Below, one piece after another: positions 9,626-17,959 of a stretch of DNA of 64,000 bases. The translations under genes were made by a program, and so were the position numbers. The DNA is from Ancylomarina sp. 16SWW S1-10-2 (GTDB lineage Bacteria; Bacteroidota; Bacteroidia; Bacteroidales; Marinifilaceae), in the NCBI RefSeq assembly GCF_009669305.1, contig NZ_SADB01000013.1, positions 62,001 through 126,000 of the forward strand, written 5' to 3'. Numbering within the stretch: the stretch's first letter is position 1; every line of letters begins with the position of its first letter. The notes under the pieces are model-generated. The model was not told the DNA's origin and did no database searches. It saw only the letters and a program-made list of their open reading frames with translations.

Positions 9626-10485
9626 TTTTGTCCCTTTAGTGTTAGCATCTTCTCGGCATATCGTTTTCCAAGTTTTCTAACTCCTGCTGAGTTAAAATGC
9701 ACATTGTCTTCTCTCACTGTACAACCTTTTGAAGAGATAACATGAGCAGTAGGAATAGTTTCTGGTAACTTATCAATAATTGGATTCATTGCTGCACATT
9801 TTCCATTTTGTTCGACACCTGCAACTTCTCCAGCTAACAAAGGCACATCATCTGCATTTAATGAAAGATCCTTTAGCATATTTTCATAGACCGTTTTCAC
9901 ATAAGATGGCCATTGCTCATCACCTTCGTTCGTCTCACCCTGATGTAAAACAAATCCTTTAATAACACCATCCTTCTGAGCCTGCTTGGCAAGATTAATA
10001 AGACATTGATAAGGATTTCCTTCGTAAGCGTTTATTTTATCAGTAAACCAATCACCATACATCGAGGTATAATCTTGATAAATATCTTCATTAAATAAAC
10101 GAATATCACATCCACCAATGGCAACATTAATAACTCCCACTGTTATACTGTCAGGAAGATTTTCAACCATAGTTCTTCCAAAATAATCAGCAGGTGAAAG
10201 ACCAACTCCGCACTGTCCTAATGGAGGTTCAGCAGTATACCATTTCCCCTTTTCTCGTCCAAGATCTTCACAATTCATAGTCGACATCATACGAAAACGA
10301 CTATCCACAGTTTTGTCTTGTTCTTCTATATTAGCCGAGCCTTCCATATTAGACTGACCAAAGCATAAATAGATATGAAAATTCTCTTTTTTCTGTTCTT
10401 CTTTGGTTTTTGATGGTGTACTCTTACATCCAAAGCAAGAAACCATTAGTAAACAACTCATTAAGTTTATAATTGTTTTTTTCAT
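9622..10485 (-). CDS. SGNH/SASA-type carbohydrate esterase lipoprotein
   Basis: A 287-residue protein with a lipoprotein-type N-terminus (cysteines at 17 and 20 after a hydrophobic segment) and a sialate O-acetylesterase-like SGNH domain. The nucleophile S45 lies in CFGQSNMEGS, the glycine/asparagine blocks include GVINVAIGG and LHQGETNEGD, and the catalytic D260/H263 pair is in REDNVHFNSAG. The family removes O-acetyl groups from sugars. It sits at the head of an esterase-esterase-GH26 run with ATGA overlap to the next gene, so the two esterases are translationally coupled. Acetylated mannan is the likely target, by context. No added carbohydrate-binding module is visible. Confidence 0.85.
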   Translation of the reverse strand: MKKTIINLMSCLLMVSCFGCKSTPSKTKEEQKKENFHIYLCFGQSNMEGSANIEEQDKTVDSRFRMMSTMNCEDLGREKGKWYTAEPPLGQCGVGLSPADYFGRTMVENLPDSITVGVINVAIGGCDIRLFNEDIYQDYTSMYGDWFTDKINAYEGNPYQCLINLAKQAQKDGVIKGFVLHQGETNEGDEQWPSYVKTVYENMLKDLSLNADDVPLLAGEVAGVEQNGKCAAMNPIIDKLPETIPTAHVISSKGCTVREDNVHFNSAGVRKLGKRYAEKMLTLKGQK

Positions 10486-10587
10486 TGTAATAAATTTTAA
10501 AGACTTAATTAAACAATGGAAATATGGATTGTTCTAATTAAAGCAAAGCGTATTTCCTAATCATACTAACTAATGAAATGGTACCTT

Positions 10588-12222
10588 CTATCTAAAAAGG
10601 AAATACATCACGAAACATGCAATTACAAGAAGAAGTGACAATACTCGGAAGTTTTTATACCAAACAATTCCTTTTAATTCTTCTGTTTCCTCATGCCATA
10701 TCTTAACCGTCCATGTATTTTGAGCAACTTTTTCAGGATCAGGTAATGGAGTTAATAAACTCACAAGAACATTGATACTCATACTGAAGATCATTACGAG
10801 AGGAGCAATTAATAAGAAATGATATGGAATGGTGATATCTAACACATATTTTGCAATCATGATACAGGCAGCAACCAATATACCTGAAATTAGGCCCCAT
10901 AGTGCACCATACTGATTTGAACGTTTCCAAAATAAACCTAAAAAGAAAGTTCCAACAATTGGAGGTGCCAAATAAGACACAATCTCTTGATAATAGGAAA
11001 CCAAAGAGTCAAAATTAGCTATAAAAGGAGCCCAAATAACGGCAAATATCAAAACCACAATGGAGGTAATTCGACCTACTTTAACCAACTTTTTACTATC
11101 TGCATTTTTATCATATCGAGCATAAAAATCCATGGTAAACAAAGTAGAGACAGAACTAAGTGTTGCACTCAAGGTGGATGTTAAAGCTGAAATCATAGCT
11201 GCCAAAATCAATCCAATTAAACCAACAGGTAATAATTTCAAGATTAATCGAGGATAAACCTGATCGGTATTGATTCCAAAGCTTGATTTCAATGTACTTC
11301 CATCAATAATTTCGGTTGGTAAGTTTTCGACTCCAAACAAATTAATTCCACGTCCGATTAAACCTGGTAGAATAAAAATAAACAAGGTAAATAGGTATAA
11401 GAAACCAACAAAAAGGACTCCCTTTCGACCATGATCTACTGATTTTGCAGATAACACACGTTGCACCATAACCTGGTTATTTGCCCAGAAATAGAATCCT
11501 AAAATAGGAATCCCAACCCACATTCCTAACCAAGGCACAGTAGGATCGCCAATCGGGCGAGTTAATTTTAACCAAACACCATCACCAAAACGTTCGTATA
11601 GTTGTTCCCATCCACCTATTTCGTCTAAAGCATAAAAATAAAGAATAGCAGATCCAATAATTAGGATGGAAGCTTGAATCATATCCGCATTAATAGCCGA
11701 AGAAAGACCTCCAATAATGGTATACGATCCCGCTACAACAGCCATAATAACAATAATCCAAAACATGTCAACTTCTGGAAAAATCAACTTGATAATCAAA
11801 GCTCCAGTGTACAAAGTAGCAGCTGCATCTAAAAATACATTTCCGAAGATTGTAATAAATGAAAAATAATATCTTGAACGTTTATCGAATCGTTTCTCTA
11901 AAAATTCAGGCATCGTAAAAATACCCGATTTGATATAAAATGGAAGAAAAAATAAGGCAAAGAAAACCATTACCAAAACAGAAATCCAATTGTAATTAAA
12001 AACTGCGATTCCTGTAATAAATCCTTCTCCAGAGTGCCCCATTAAGGTTGAACTAGAAACACTTGCTGCGAATAAGGAAAGCCCAATAACAGGCCAAGTC
12101 ATATTTCTTCCCGCTAAAAAGTATGAGGTAGAATCCTGACTTTTCCCATTTTTAAGTGCCCACCAAATAATTCCGATAATGAACACAATAAGAATGGCAA
12201 TATCGATAGTACTAATATTCAT
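10588..12222 (-). CDS. Sodium:solute symporter (SSS/SLC5 family), probable sugar importer
   Basis: A 544-residue inner-membrane carrier with about 13-14 hydrophobic segments. SSS features are the start IAILIVFIIGIIWWA, SYFLAGRNMTWPVIGLSLFAA and GGLSSAINADMIQASILI, the last typical of the sodium- and sugar-binding core. It resembles SGLT-like Bacteroidetes sugar carriers more than proline carriers. It is the second sugar carrier in the locus besides the GPH symporter. It lies 62 bp after one unknown glycosidase gene and 102 bp before the SGNH esterase gene. A mannose-containing mono- or oligosaccharide is the probable substrate, by context only. Confidence 0.85.
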   Translation of the reverse strand: MNISTIDIAILIVFIIGIIWWALKNGKSQDSTSYFLAGRNMTWPVIGLSLFAASVSSSTLMGHSGEGFITGIAVFNYNWISVLVMVFFALFFLPFYIKSGIFTMPEFLEKRFDKRSRYYFSFITIFGNVFLDAAATLYTGALIIKLIFPEVDMFWIIVIMAVVAGSYTIIGGLSSAINADMIQASILIIGSAILYFYALDEIGGWEQLYERFGDGVWLKLTRPIGDPTVPWLGMWVGIPILGFYFWANNQVMVQRVLSAKSVDHGRKGVLFVGFLYLFTLFIFILPGLIGRGINLFGVENLPTEIIDGSTLKSSFGINTDQVYPRLILKLLPVGLIGLILAAMISALTSTLSATLSSVSTLFTMDFYARYDKNADSKKLVKVGRITSIVVLIFAVIWAPFIANFDSLVSYYQEIVSYLAPPIVGTFFLGLFWKRSNQYGALWGLISGILVAACIMIAKYVLDITIPYHFLLIAPLVMIFSMSINVLVSLLTPLPDPEKVAQNTWTVKIWHEETEELKGIVWYKNFRVLSLLLVIACFVMYFLFR

Positions 12223-12284
12223 TCGTTTAGATTTAAAGTTTGCTTAGAGTTAGCTTAAGTTACTGAAATTAAGATCTGCTTTTA

Positions 12285-13802
12285 TTAATACTTATATGTT
12301 GTTAATAGAACAAAACTATTAGCAGGAACCTTTAGTTCTTTCATCTCCTTTTCACCTAGATTTTGTTCTATAGCTTTAGGAAAATCATCCGCATCTAGCC
12401 TTCTTTCTCCATCAATATAAAGGAACTTCTTAAATGATTTTGAATTGGGTACTGAAAGCGCAATGATATTATCTTTATCAGAATTATTTACGATAGCAAT
12501 CGTCATATCATCCTTAAGAACAGATGCTGTTAATCGAAGACCTTCGATACCTGTACTGTCTGTTTCAACAATACGACTCCCTGTTGGAAAATAACGACAC
12601 AATAATGACCATGAATAAAACCAAGGTCTCATATTTTCATCATCTGGGTTATTGCAAATCTCTGTTCCAAGACTATTCCACATCCCCCATCTTTTCAGTT
12701 GATTCTTTTTACCTAAATCGCCTAAGGTATGCATAGCATCATCTAATGCCCAAGCTGCCGAACCTGAAAAACCAGCATTCATACTTTGAATTGCTGCATC
12801 GGCCATATTAATACCATAAGAAAAATCATAAACCTCCATCTGGCTGTCTTCACTAGAGTATGGATCGGCTTTAGCTCTGTCCTGATTCTTTTTACCATTA
12901 CGACTAAAACCAAGTTCTCCAAAGATGATTTGCTTGTTTTCTTTTTTCGCTATATCAGCAGCTTTCTTATGAAAAAGTTTAAACTCTCCACTTTTAACAA
13001 AATCGTGGGCTGTATAGTCATGAATTTCGTAAATGCCAATACATTCACCAATCTGTTTGGCTGATTCTTCAACCCACCCCATTCCACTATAGGTTGATTC
13101 TGGGTTATCGTAACGTGTAACAGCATCAGGTCCTGCAACAGTAATAGATTTATCCATTCCTTTCTTTTTCAATACTTCAGATAGCATTTTCACACCATCA
13201 CGCCATTCATTAAAATCGCCCTTGGTACTAGCCCAATCTCCATTAGGTTCGTTAACCAAGTTGTAATATTTTATACATGTATAGCCTTTGGTATTGATTA
13301 AATAATCCAAGTACTCGGCTATAATATTAATCCATTTAGGATCGTTTGCTCCTGTAAATTTATCGGAATGCCCATGATCTGTATCATGCATTTTATATGG
13401 AGTGCCCCATTCTCCTAGAAGGACAGTAATCTGATTTTTTTGTGCGTAATCTAAAATTTTCTCAACCGCTATTACTTCAGGATTATCAAAATTTAAAATT
13501 GGATTTTCTTTCTTATCAAATCCAACTAAATACCTCCAGTTGGCCTGATCTAACACCCTAAAAAGCTTAGGTTGCATGTAGTCCAGTCTTTTGAAATTCA
13601 TATCCCATTTCGCATCAGTCATGAGTTTACCCCATTCTGCGTTTTCAGTATCGGCATGCGGATAGGCCGACCACTGCACACCATTCCCAATAAAATCGGT
13701 CGATATTGCTTGATCGGCATGAATGTAAATCAAATTATCTTCTTCTTGTTGGCAAGAAAGAAAAATTAGGGAAATTACAAGTAGAAATAAACTGTTCTTC
13801 AT
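12285..13802 (-). CDS. Clan GH-A-like glycosidase lipoprotein of uncertain family (paralogue A)
   Basis: A 505-residue predicted surface lipoprotein: hydrophobic leader, lipobox cysteine C17 (FLSC) and then an acidic QQEED stretch of the kind that directs Bacteroidetes lipoproteins outward. The body looks like a (beta/alpha)8 retaining glycosidase. The likely acid/base is E185 in YYNLVNEPNGDW and the candidate nucleophile is E296 in QIIFGELGFSRN. A C-terminal all-beta segment (about 400-505, ending VPANSFVLLTTYKY) resembles the beta-sandwich of GH30/GH39-like enzymes. I cannot assign a CAZy family. It is a close relative of the gene at 15068, sharing NEPNGDW, YTCIK, ALDDAM/NMDDAM and LLCRYFPxGS blocks. 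A mannan-related specificity is inferred from the locus. Confidence 0.72.
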   Translation of the reverse strand: MKNSLFLLVISLIFLSCQQEEDNLIYIHADQAISTDFIGNGVQWSAYPHADTENAEWGKLMTDAKWDMNFKRLDYMQPKLFRVLDQANWRYLVGFDKKENPILNFDNPEVIAVEKILDYAQKNQITVLLGEWGTPYKMHDTDHGHSDKFTGANDPKWINIIAEYLDYLINTKGYTCIKYYNLVNEPNGDWASTKGDFNEWRDGVKMLSEVLKKKGMDKSITVAGPDAVTRYDNPESTYSGMGWVEESAKQIGECIGIYEIHDYTAHDFVKSGEFKLFHKKAADIAKKENKQIIFGELGFSRNGKKNQDRAKADPYSSEDSQMEVYDFSYGINMADAAIQSMNAGFSGSAAWALDDAMHTLGDLGKKNQLKRWGMWNSLGTEICNNPDDENMRPWFYSWSLLCRYFPTGSRIVETDSTGIEGLRLTASVLKDDMTIAIVNNSDKDNIIALSVPNSKSFKKFLYIDGERRLDADDFPKAIEQNLGEKEMKELKVPANSFVLLTTYKY

Positions 13803-13892
13803 CTGTATATTTTTAATAGCTTTTTAAAACATTTAAAACACAGACTATCCCTTTATTGAATAAGGACTCGCCTGATTTCATTATTAGGTAAG

Positions 13893-13930
13893 ATTTCCCT
13901 TAGTTTGCTAGCCGCTAAACCAAGGGAAAT
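13893..13930. other. Intercistronic hairpin between GH130_2 and paralogue-A genes
   Basis: Arms TTTCCCTTaGTTT and AAACcAAGGGAAA flank a 10-base loop, and no T-run follows on either strand. It lies in the 197-bp gap between two same-strand genes. It is more like an RNA processing or stability element than a terminator. Confidence 0.45.
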
Positions 13931-13999
13931 TCTAACCAAACCTAACATCTAACTAAAATATTCATTTACTTTTACACAAAAGCACTAATCTTCAGGATA

Positions 14000-15016
14000 T
14001 TACTCATTCTTTTTCACAAATTCAAGAATTTCTTTTACGCTACAAGTTGCCAAACCAATGTATTTATCAGCAGCTCCATAATATACGTAAAGCGTATCAT
14101 CTACAATAACATTACCTGTTGGAAAGACACAGCCTTTATAAAAACCTTCAATTTCATAATCATGTTCAGGCTGCATAATCCAATCGCTGGCACGAGCAAT
14201 CACTTTTGTTGGATCTTCCAAATCAAGCAAGGCAACACCTACTCGATAATGACCTTCACCGCCATTTTCAACACCATGATAAATTATCAACCACCCATCA
14301 TCTGTTTTTAATGGAGGAGTACTTCCGCCCACTTTCTCTTGCCAAGTTCCCTTAATACCAGGAATAAGCAATGTACTAGGCTCATTCCACACCATTAAAT
14401 CTTTTGAAAAACGAATCCAAACTGCTGGAGTCTCACAGCCATACTTTTCTCCAACCCATTGTTTAGGGCGATGAAGCATGACATATTTACCATTAATTTT
14501 CTCAGGAAAAAGAATGACATCACGATCATCAAGATTTGTTTCTGTAACACGCCCCAGACGACGCCAATTTTTGAAATCCTTAGTTACTGCAAGTCCTGAA
14601 TTAGCAATGTTATCTTTCATTACTGCAGGAGAATCTTCACCTACCTCTGGAAGAAGAATTACATCATGTTCAAATTTCCAATATTGTCCAGGATAATGAG
14701 GACGGAAAGCATAAGTGACATAAAATTCGTCTCCAAACTTAACGATACGGGGATCTTCAACACCACCTTGATCTGGACCATCATTACTAGGTCCAAATGC
14801 TGGTTCATCAGAAACTCTCTCGAAATTCACACCATCCTCACTCACTGCCGTTCCCATACGGATATAATGTTGTTCATCATTACCTGCCGCACGATACAAC
14901 ATTGTAAACTTTCCGTTTTCATACCATACTCCCGGATTACAAACCACAAGGTTCTCCCAATAATTGGTTGCATGTGGTTTTAAAATGGGATTATTTGGAT
15001 GCTTTGTTAACTTCAT
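14000..15016 (-). CDS. GH130 (subgroup 2-like) beta-1,4-mannooligosaccharide phosphorylase
   Basis: A 338-residue protein with the five-bladed propeller motifs of GH130. The proposed catalytic aspartate is D88 in GGVEDPRIVKFGDEFYV. Other landmarks are NPILKPHATNYWEN, FTMLYRAAGND, TNLDDRDVILFPEKI and GCVFPTGNVIVDDTLYVYYG. Charged residues in the DDRD segment support phosphate use, so a phosphorylase is favoured over the hydrolytic GH130 branch. No signal peptide is seen, so it acts in the cytosol. Characterised subgroup-2 enzymes shorten mannooligosaccharides or act on mannosyl-GlcNAc. It lies 51 bp after the paralogue-B glycosidase gene. Together with the GH130_1 enzyme it gives two phosphorolytic steps in one locus. 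Confidence 0.87.
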   Translation of the reverse strand: MKLTKHPNNPILKPHATNYWENLVVCNPGVWYENGKFTMLYRAAGNDEQHYIRMGTAVSEDGVNFERVSDEPAFGPSNDGPDQGGVEDPRIVKFGDEFYVTYAFRPHYPGQYWKFEHDVILLPEVGEDSPAVMKDNIANSGLAVTKDFKNWRRLGRVTETNLDDRDVILFPEKINGKYVMLHRPKQWVGEKYGCETPAVWIRFSKDLMVWNEPSTLLIPGIKGTWQEKVGGSTPPLKTDDGWLIIYHGVENGGEGHYRVGVALLDLEDPTKVIARASDWIMQPEHDYEIEGFYKGCVFPTGNVIVDDTLYVYYGAADKYIGLATCSVKEILEFVKKNE

Positions 15017-15067
15017 TTATTTAATATATATGGTCTATTATTTTTTCTATATTTGGTTTATGGACTC

Positions 15068-16588
15068 TTAATCCATATTGGTGAATAGAATAAATGATTC
15101 ACCTTCCAACGTTATTTCTACACCTTTATTTAAATCGATACTCATTCCTTTTTCTACAGGAGTTGCAAAACCATTTTCATCTAGCTTGCCAACAAATGAA
15201 CCATCGGCATTCGATTTAAAACTGAATTTATTCATCTCAATATTGTCTATAAAATCTGATTTCAATACGATAGAATAAGTCGAGTAATTTGAGTTAACCA
15301 CTGCAATAGAATACTTCCCATCTTTAGCTCCCATTATAGCGCGAACACCTTTTTTATTAGGAAGTTCGACATTATAAATATCAGATCCTGCAGGGAAATA
15401 ACGGCATAATAAAGAAACAGGGTAAAATGATGGACGTATCGCCTCATCTTCAGCATCACCACAATGCTCTTCTCCAAGAATATTCCAGAAACCCCATCGT
15501 TTCATTTGATCAACATTATAGTTGCTGCCATCTGGACTAACATACATAGCATCATCCATGTTCCAAACCAAAGCACCTGAAAATCCAGCTCTCATCGATT
15601 GAATCAAAGCATCAGCCATATCAATACCATAAAAGGCTTTATAAACCATCATATTAGAATCTTCGCCTGCATAAGGATCAGCTTCAATAGCCGCTTCGTT
15701 TTGCGCCTTAAGTTCGGCATCAACTTCGTCGTATTTGAATCCAATTTCACCTAAAACAATACGCTTATCAGCAGGCGTTACATCGCGGTAAGCCTGAAGC
15801 ATTTCGGTATAATCACCATTACGTACAATTAATTGTTTTGGATAAACGTGAAGATTATATAGTCCAATATTTTCACCCAAATCTGCATTAGATCTCGTAA
15901 TCCAATCCATCTGGTTAGCACTATTAAATACAGCAACATCGGGTCCCATTAATTTAACACCCGATAAATTGTAATTTGCCATCTCGAGCACATAAGCATC
16001 CTGTACATTTTTCCAAGCGTTATAATTTCCCTCTGTTGTGGACCAATCTCCATTAGGCTCATTAATAATGTTGACTGTTTTGATACAGGTATATCCCTTT
16101 TCATTTACCAAATGATTTAAAAATTTCACCGAATTAGCAATCCATGAAACGTCAACTTCCTCAATATTCCCATTTAAATAATGATGTCCCCACTCACCGT
16201 AGGTAATTTCAATATGACGACTTTGGGCATACGCCAACATTTTAAAAAGCGAAACCGTTTTAGTCGTTTCATCGTAAGTCCCATTATTATTATAAGATGA
16301 TCCAGCATTGCTCATAATACGTAAAAATGGAGGACGCATAAAATCGATACGTTCGTACAATTTAGTCCAATCGGCTTCACTTAAAGTTTCAGCTCCAATC
16401 CAATCTTGCACATTGTCATAGCCACCCCATTGAGCTCCATTACCAACAAAATCGGAAGAAAGCAAGTTCTGGGTAATCATAAGATCTATGTCTTTTGTAT
16501 CAGCCTCTCGAGTTTTTTCATCTTTATCACAAGCTACCGTCAAAAGCAGAATTGAGAATATTCCGATTAATAAAAAGCGTGTTCTCAT
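15068..16588 (-). CDS. Clan GH-A-like glycosidase lipoprotein of uncertain family (paralogue B)
   Basis: A 506-residue predicted surface lipoprotein with lipobox cysteine C20 (LTVAC) followed by acidic DKDEK. The likely acid/base is E177 in VNIINEPNGDWSTTEGN and the candidate nucleophile is E281 in RIVLGEIGFKYD. The last 100 residues are beta-rich and end in LEGESFILFTNMD. The protein matches paralogue A at 12285 across its length, with shared blocks around GNGxQW, EWG, NEPNGDW, GFSG and LLCRYFP. The proteins are equal in length but clearly diverged, so this is an old duplication. I do not recognise the family. It is preceded by a 476-bp gap holding a gene remnant, and followed closely by the GH130_2 gene. 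Confidence 0.72.
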   Translation of the reverse strand: MRTRFLLIGIFSILLLTVACDKDEKTREADTKDIDLMITQNLLSSDFVGNGAQWGGYDNVQDWIGAETLSEADWTKLYERIDFMRPPFLRIMSNAGSSYNNNGTYDETTKTVSLFKMLAYAQSRHIEITYGEWGHHYLNGNIEEVDVSWIANSVKFLNHLVNEKGYTCIKTVNIINEPNGDWSTTEGNYNAWKNVQDAYVLEMANYNLSGVKLMGPDVAVFNSANQMDWITRSNADLGENIGLYNLHVYPKQLIVRNGDYTEMLQAYRDVTPADKRIVLGEIGFKYDEVDAELKAQNEAAIEADPYAGEDSNMMVYKAFYGIDMADALIQSMRAGFSGALVWNMDDAMYVSPDGSNYNVDQMKRWGFWNILGEEHCGDAEDEAIRPSFYPVSLLCRYFPAGSDIYNVELPNKKGVRAIMGAKDGKYSIAVVNSNYSTYSIVLKSDFIDNIEMNKFSFKSNADGSFVGKLDENGFATPVEKGMSIDLNKGVEITLEGESFILFTNMD

Positions 16589-16755
16589 AACTATGTGTTT
16601 TTTTTAAAAAAGAGGCTGTCTGAAAAGCAATATATTCATAATTTCATCCATCATTTGACGGATTTAAAATCTAAACGCTTTCAAATATCCTCTTAATATT
16701 AATATCTTTTAATCTGCAATAATAAATATGTAGTTAATCATATTTATAACTTTCA

Positions 16756-16942
16756 CTACTTAGTCAGTAATTGCTCCATTGAATTCGACATGTGTGCCAA
16801 TTCTTCAGAAGCCCAGTCTGTATCATACCAACTAAAAAAAACAATTCAAATATGGTAAAACAGCTATAAGGTTCACCTCATTTGTTTCAGTCAACAAGTA
16901 TCCAATCACCCCTTACTTCAGAATGATTTTTTGATAACTTTC
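16756..16942 (-). pseudogene. Eroded 3' end of an unidentified gene
   Basis: Reading the minus strand with two frame changes gives KLSKNHSEVRGDWILVD, then TETNEVNLIAVLPYL, then WYDTDWASEELAHMSNSMEQ and a stop at 16756. Each part has protein-like composition and they occur in the right order, with frame changes near a run of eight T. No start codon or upstream part remains. It lies between the SusCD genes and the first glycosidase gene, where a locus enzyme or binding protein gene would be expected. I cannot name the family. Confidence 0.4.
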
Positions 16943-16963
16943 TTTATTAAAATTTGAATATAG

Positions 16964-16999
16964 GCAGATGAACGAATAAGTTCATCTGCCTTTTTTTTA
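16964..16999 (+). terminator. Strong hairpin with T-run on the plus strand, downstream of the surface lipoprotein gene
   Basis: Perfect 11-bp arms GGCAGATGAAC and GTTCATCTGCC with a 6-base loop are followed by eight T on the plus strand. The neighbouring genes are all on the minus strand, where the hairpin is preceded by A's and lacks a T-run. It may end an antisense or short plus-strand transcript, or act as a 3' stability hairpin for the susCD mRNA. Confidence 0.55.
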
Positions 17000-17064
17000 A
17001 CTAAAACCCAATAAGCTTATCATGATTTATTTCAAACATGTTTACCGGGTTGAATAATTCTCTA

Positions 17065-17949
17065 TTACTTTACGAGCTCATAGTATAATTCAGTAGTAAC
17101 ACAAAATTTATTTGTGTGGTCTCCGTAGTAATCATCCCAGTTAATTTTACCTGAATCTGGAGCTCCTGGAGCTAATGGCAACTTCAGATTTGAATCATCA
17201 GTTTTTTCAAATATTAGAGTCGTATATGACATACCATCAACAGTAATTGTAATTGAATTATCTTTGTTCAACAACCATTCACCTGATCCAACAGGTATTT
17301 GATTAAATCTACTAGTCCAATCCTCATTTGTTCGCTCATAAATAAATGAAGCTACTTCACCATCTGCACCAGTGGTACGTTCAAAGTTTCCATAAACCCG
17401 ACCTTCATCATCAGCACCTTCAACAGGACCAAAAGTTATAATATCATCAAGACCAGGTGTTGATGCAGCCAATAGCGAATTAAGTTCACTTCCACCAGCA
17501 TTTCCCCATCCATTTCCATCATCCCATTTGATGTAATAACTTGAGATTGTCCAACTACCTTCTATTTCGTTAATAAATGGATTTAGAACAACTTTCCAAT
17601 CAAGCGTTTCTCCTGCACCAGATACCACTGATATAGATGTAGATCCACTTGTAAAATCTAAAGTTGTACCCGCTAAACTTGAAGAAGTTGCACCATAAGA
17701 AAACTCAATACCCTCAATCTCTACCTTAGAAATATCGGTGATACTTGCCAAATTAGCAGTTAATGTAATTTTAGCATCATCAGCCTCACGCTCAATAATT
17801 GCTGTTCCAATCTGTCCTTCTAACAAAACAGAAACTACATTACGTTCCTTCTTCCAACCATTTCCATCTAAGTCTTCAAGAGGATCGGAAGTACAGGCAG
17901 CCATACTTGCTACCAGCACTATCAAAAATATATTTAGTAATTTATTCAT
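17065..17949 (-). CDS. Surface glycan-binding-type lipoprotein (SusE/F position)
   Basis: A 294-residue lipoprotein with lipobox cysteine C19 (SMAAC) followed by TSDPLEDLD, an acidic surface-export-like stretch. The N-terminal half (about 35-125) is beta-rich and Ser/Thr-rich, with repeats such as SSLAGTTLDFTSGSTSI, suggesting an Ig-like domain. The C-terminal half begins EIEGSWTISSYYIKWDDGN and resembles lipocalin-like or DUF domains of SGBPs with many aromatic residues. I do not recognise a Pfam family. It starts 10 bp after the susD stop, in the usual place of a third outer-membrane binding protein, so binding of mannan chains next to the SusCD pore is the probable role. Confidence 0.65.
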   Translation of the reverse strand: MNKLLNIFLIVLVASMAACTSDPLEDLDGNGWKKERNVVSVLLEGQIGTAIIEREADDAKITLTANLASITDISKVEIEGIEFSYGATSSSLAGTTLDFTSGSTSISVVSGAGETLDWKVVLNPFINEIEGSWTISSYYIKWDDGNGWGNAGGSELNSLLAASTPGLDDIITFGPVEGADDEGRVYGNFERTTGADGEVASFIYERTNEDWTSRFNQIPVGSGEWLLNKDNSITITVDGMSYTTLIFEKTDDSNLKLPLAPGAPDSGKINWDDYYGDHTNKFCVTTELYYELVK

Positions 17950-17959
17950 TGCGTTCTTT

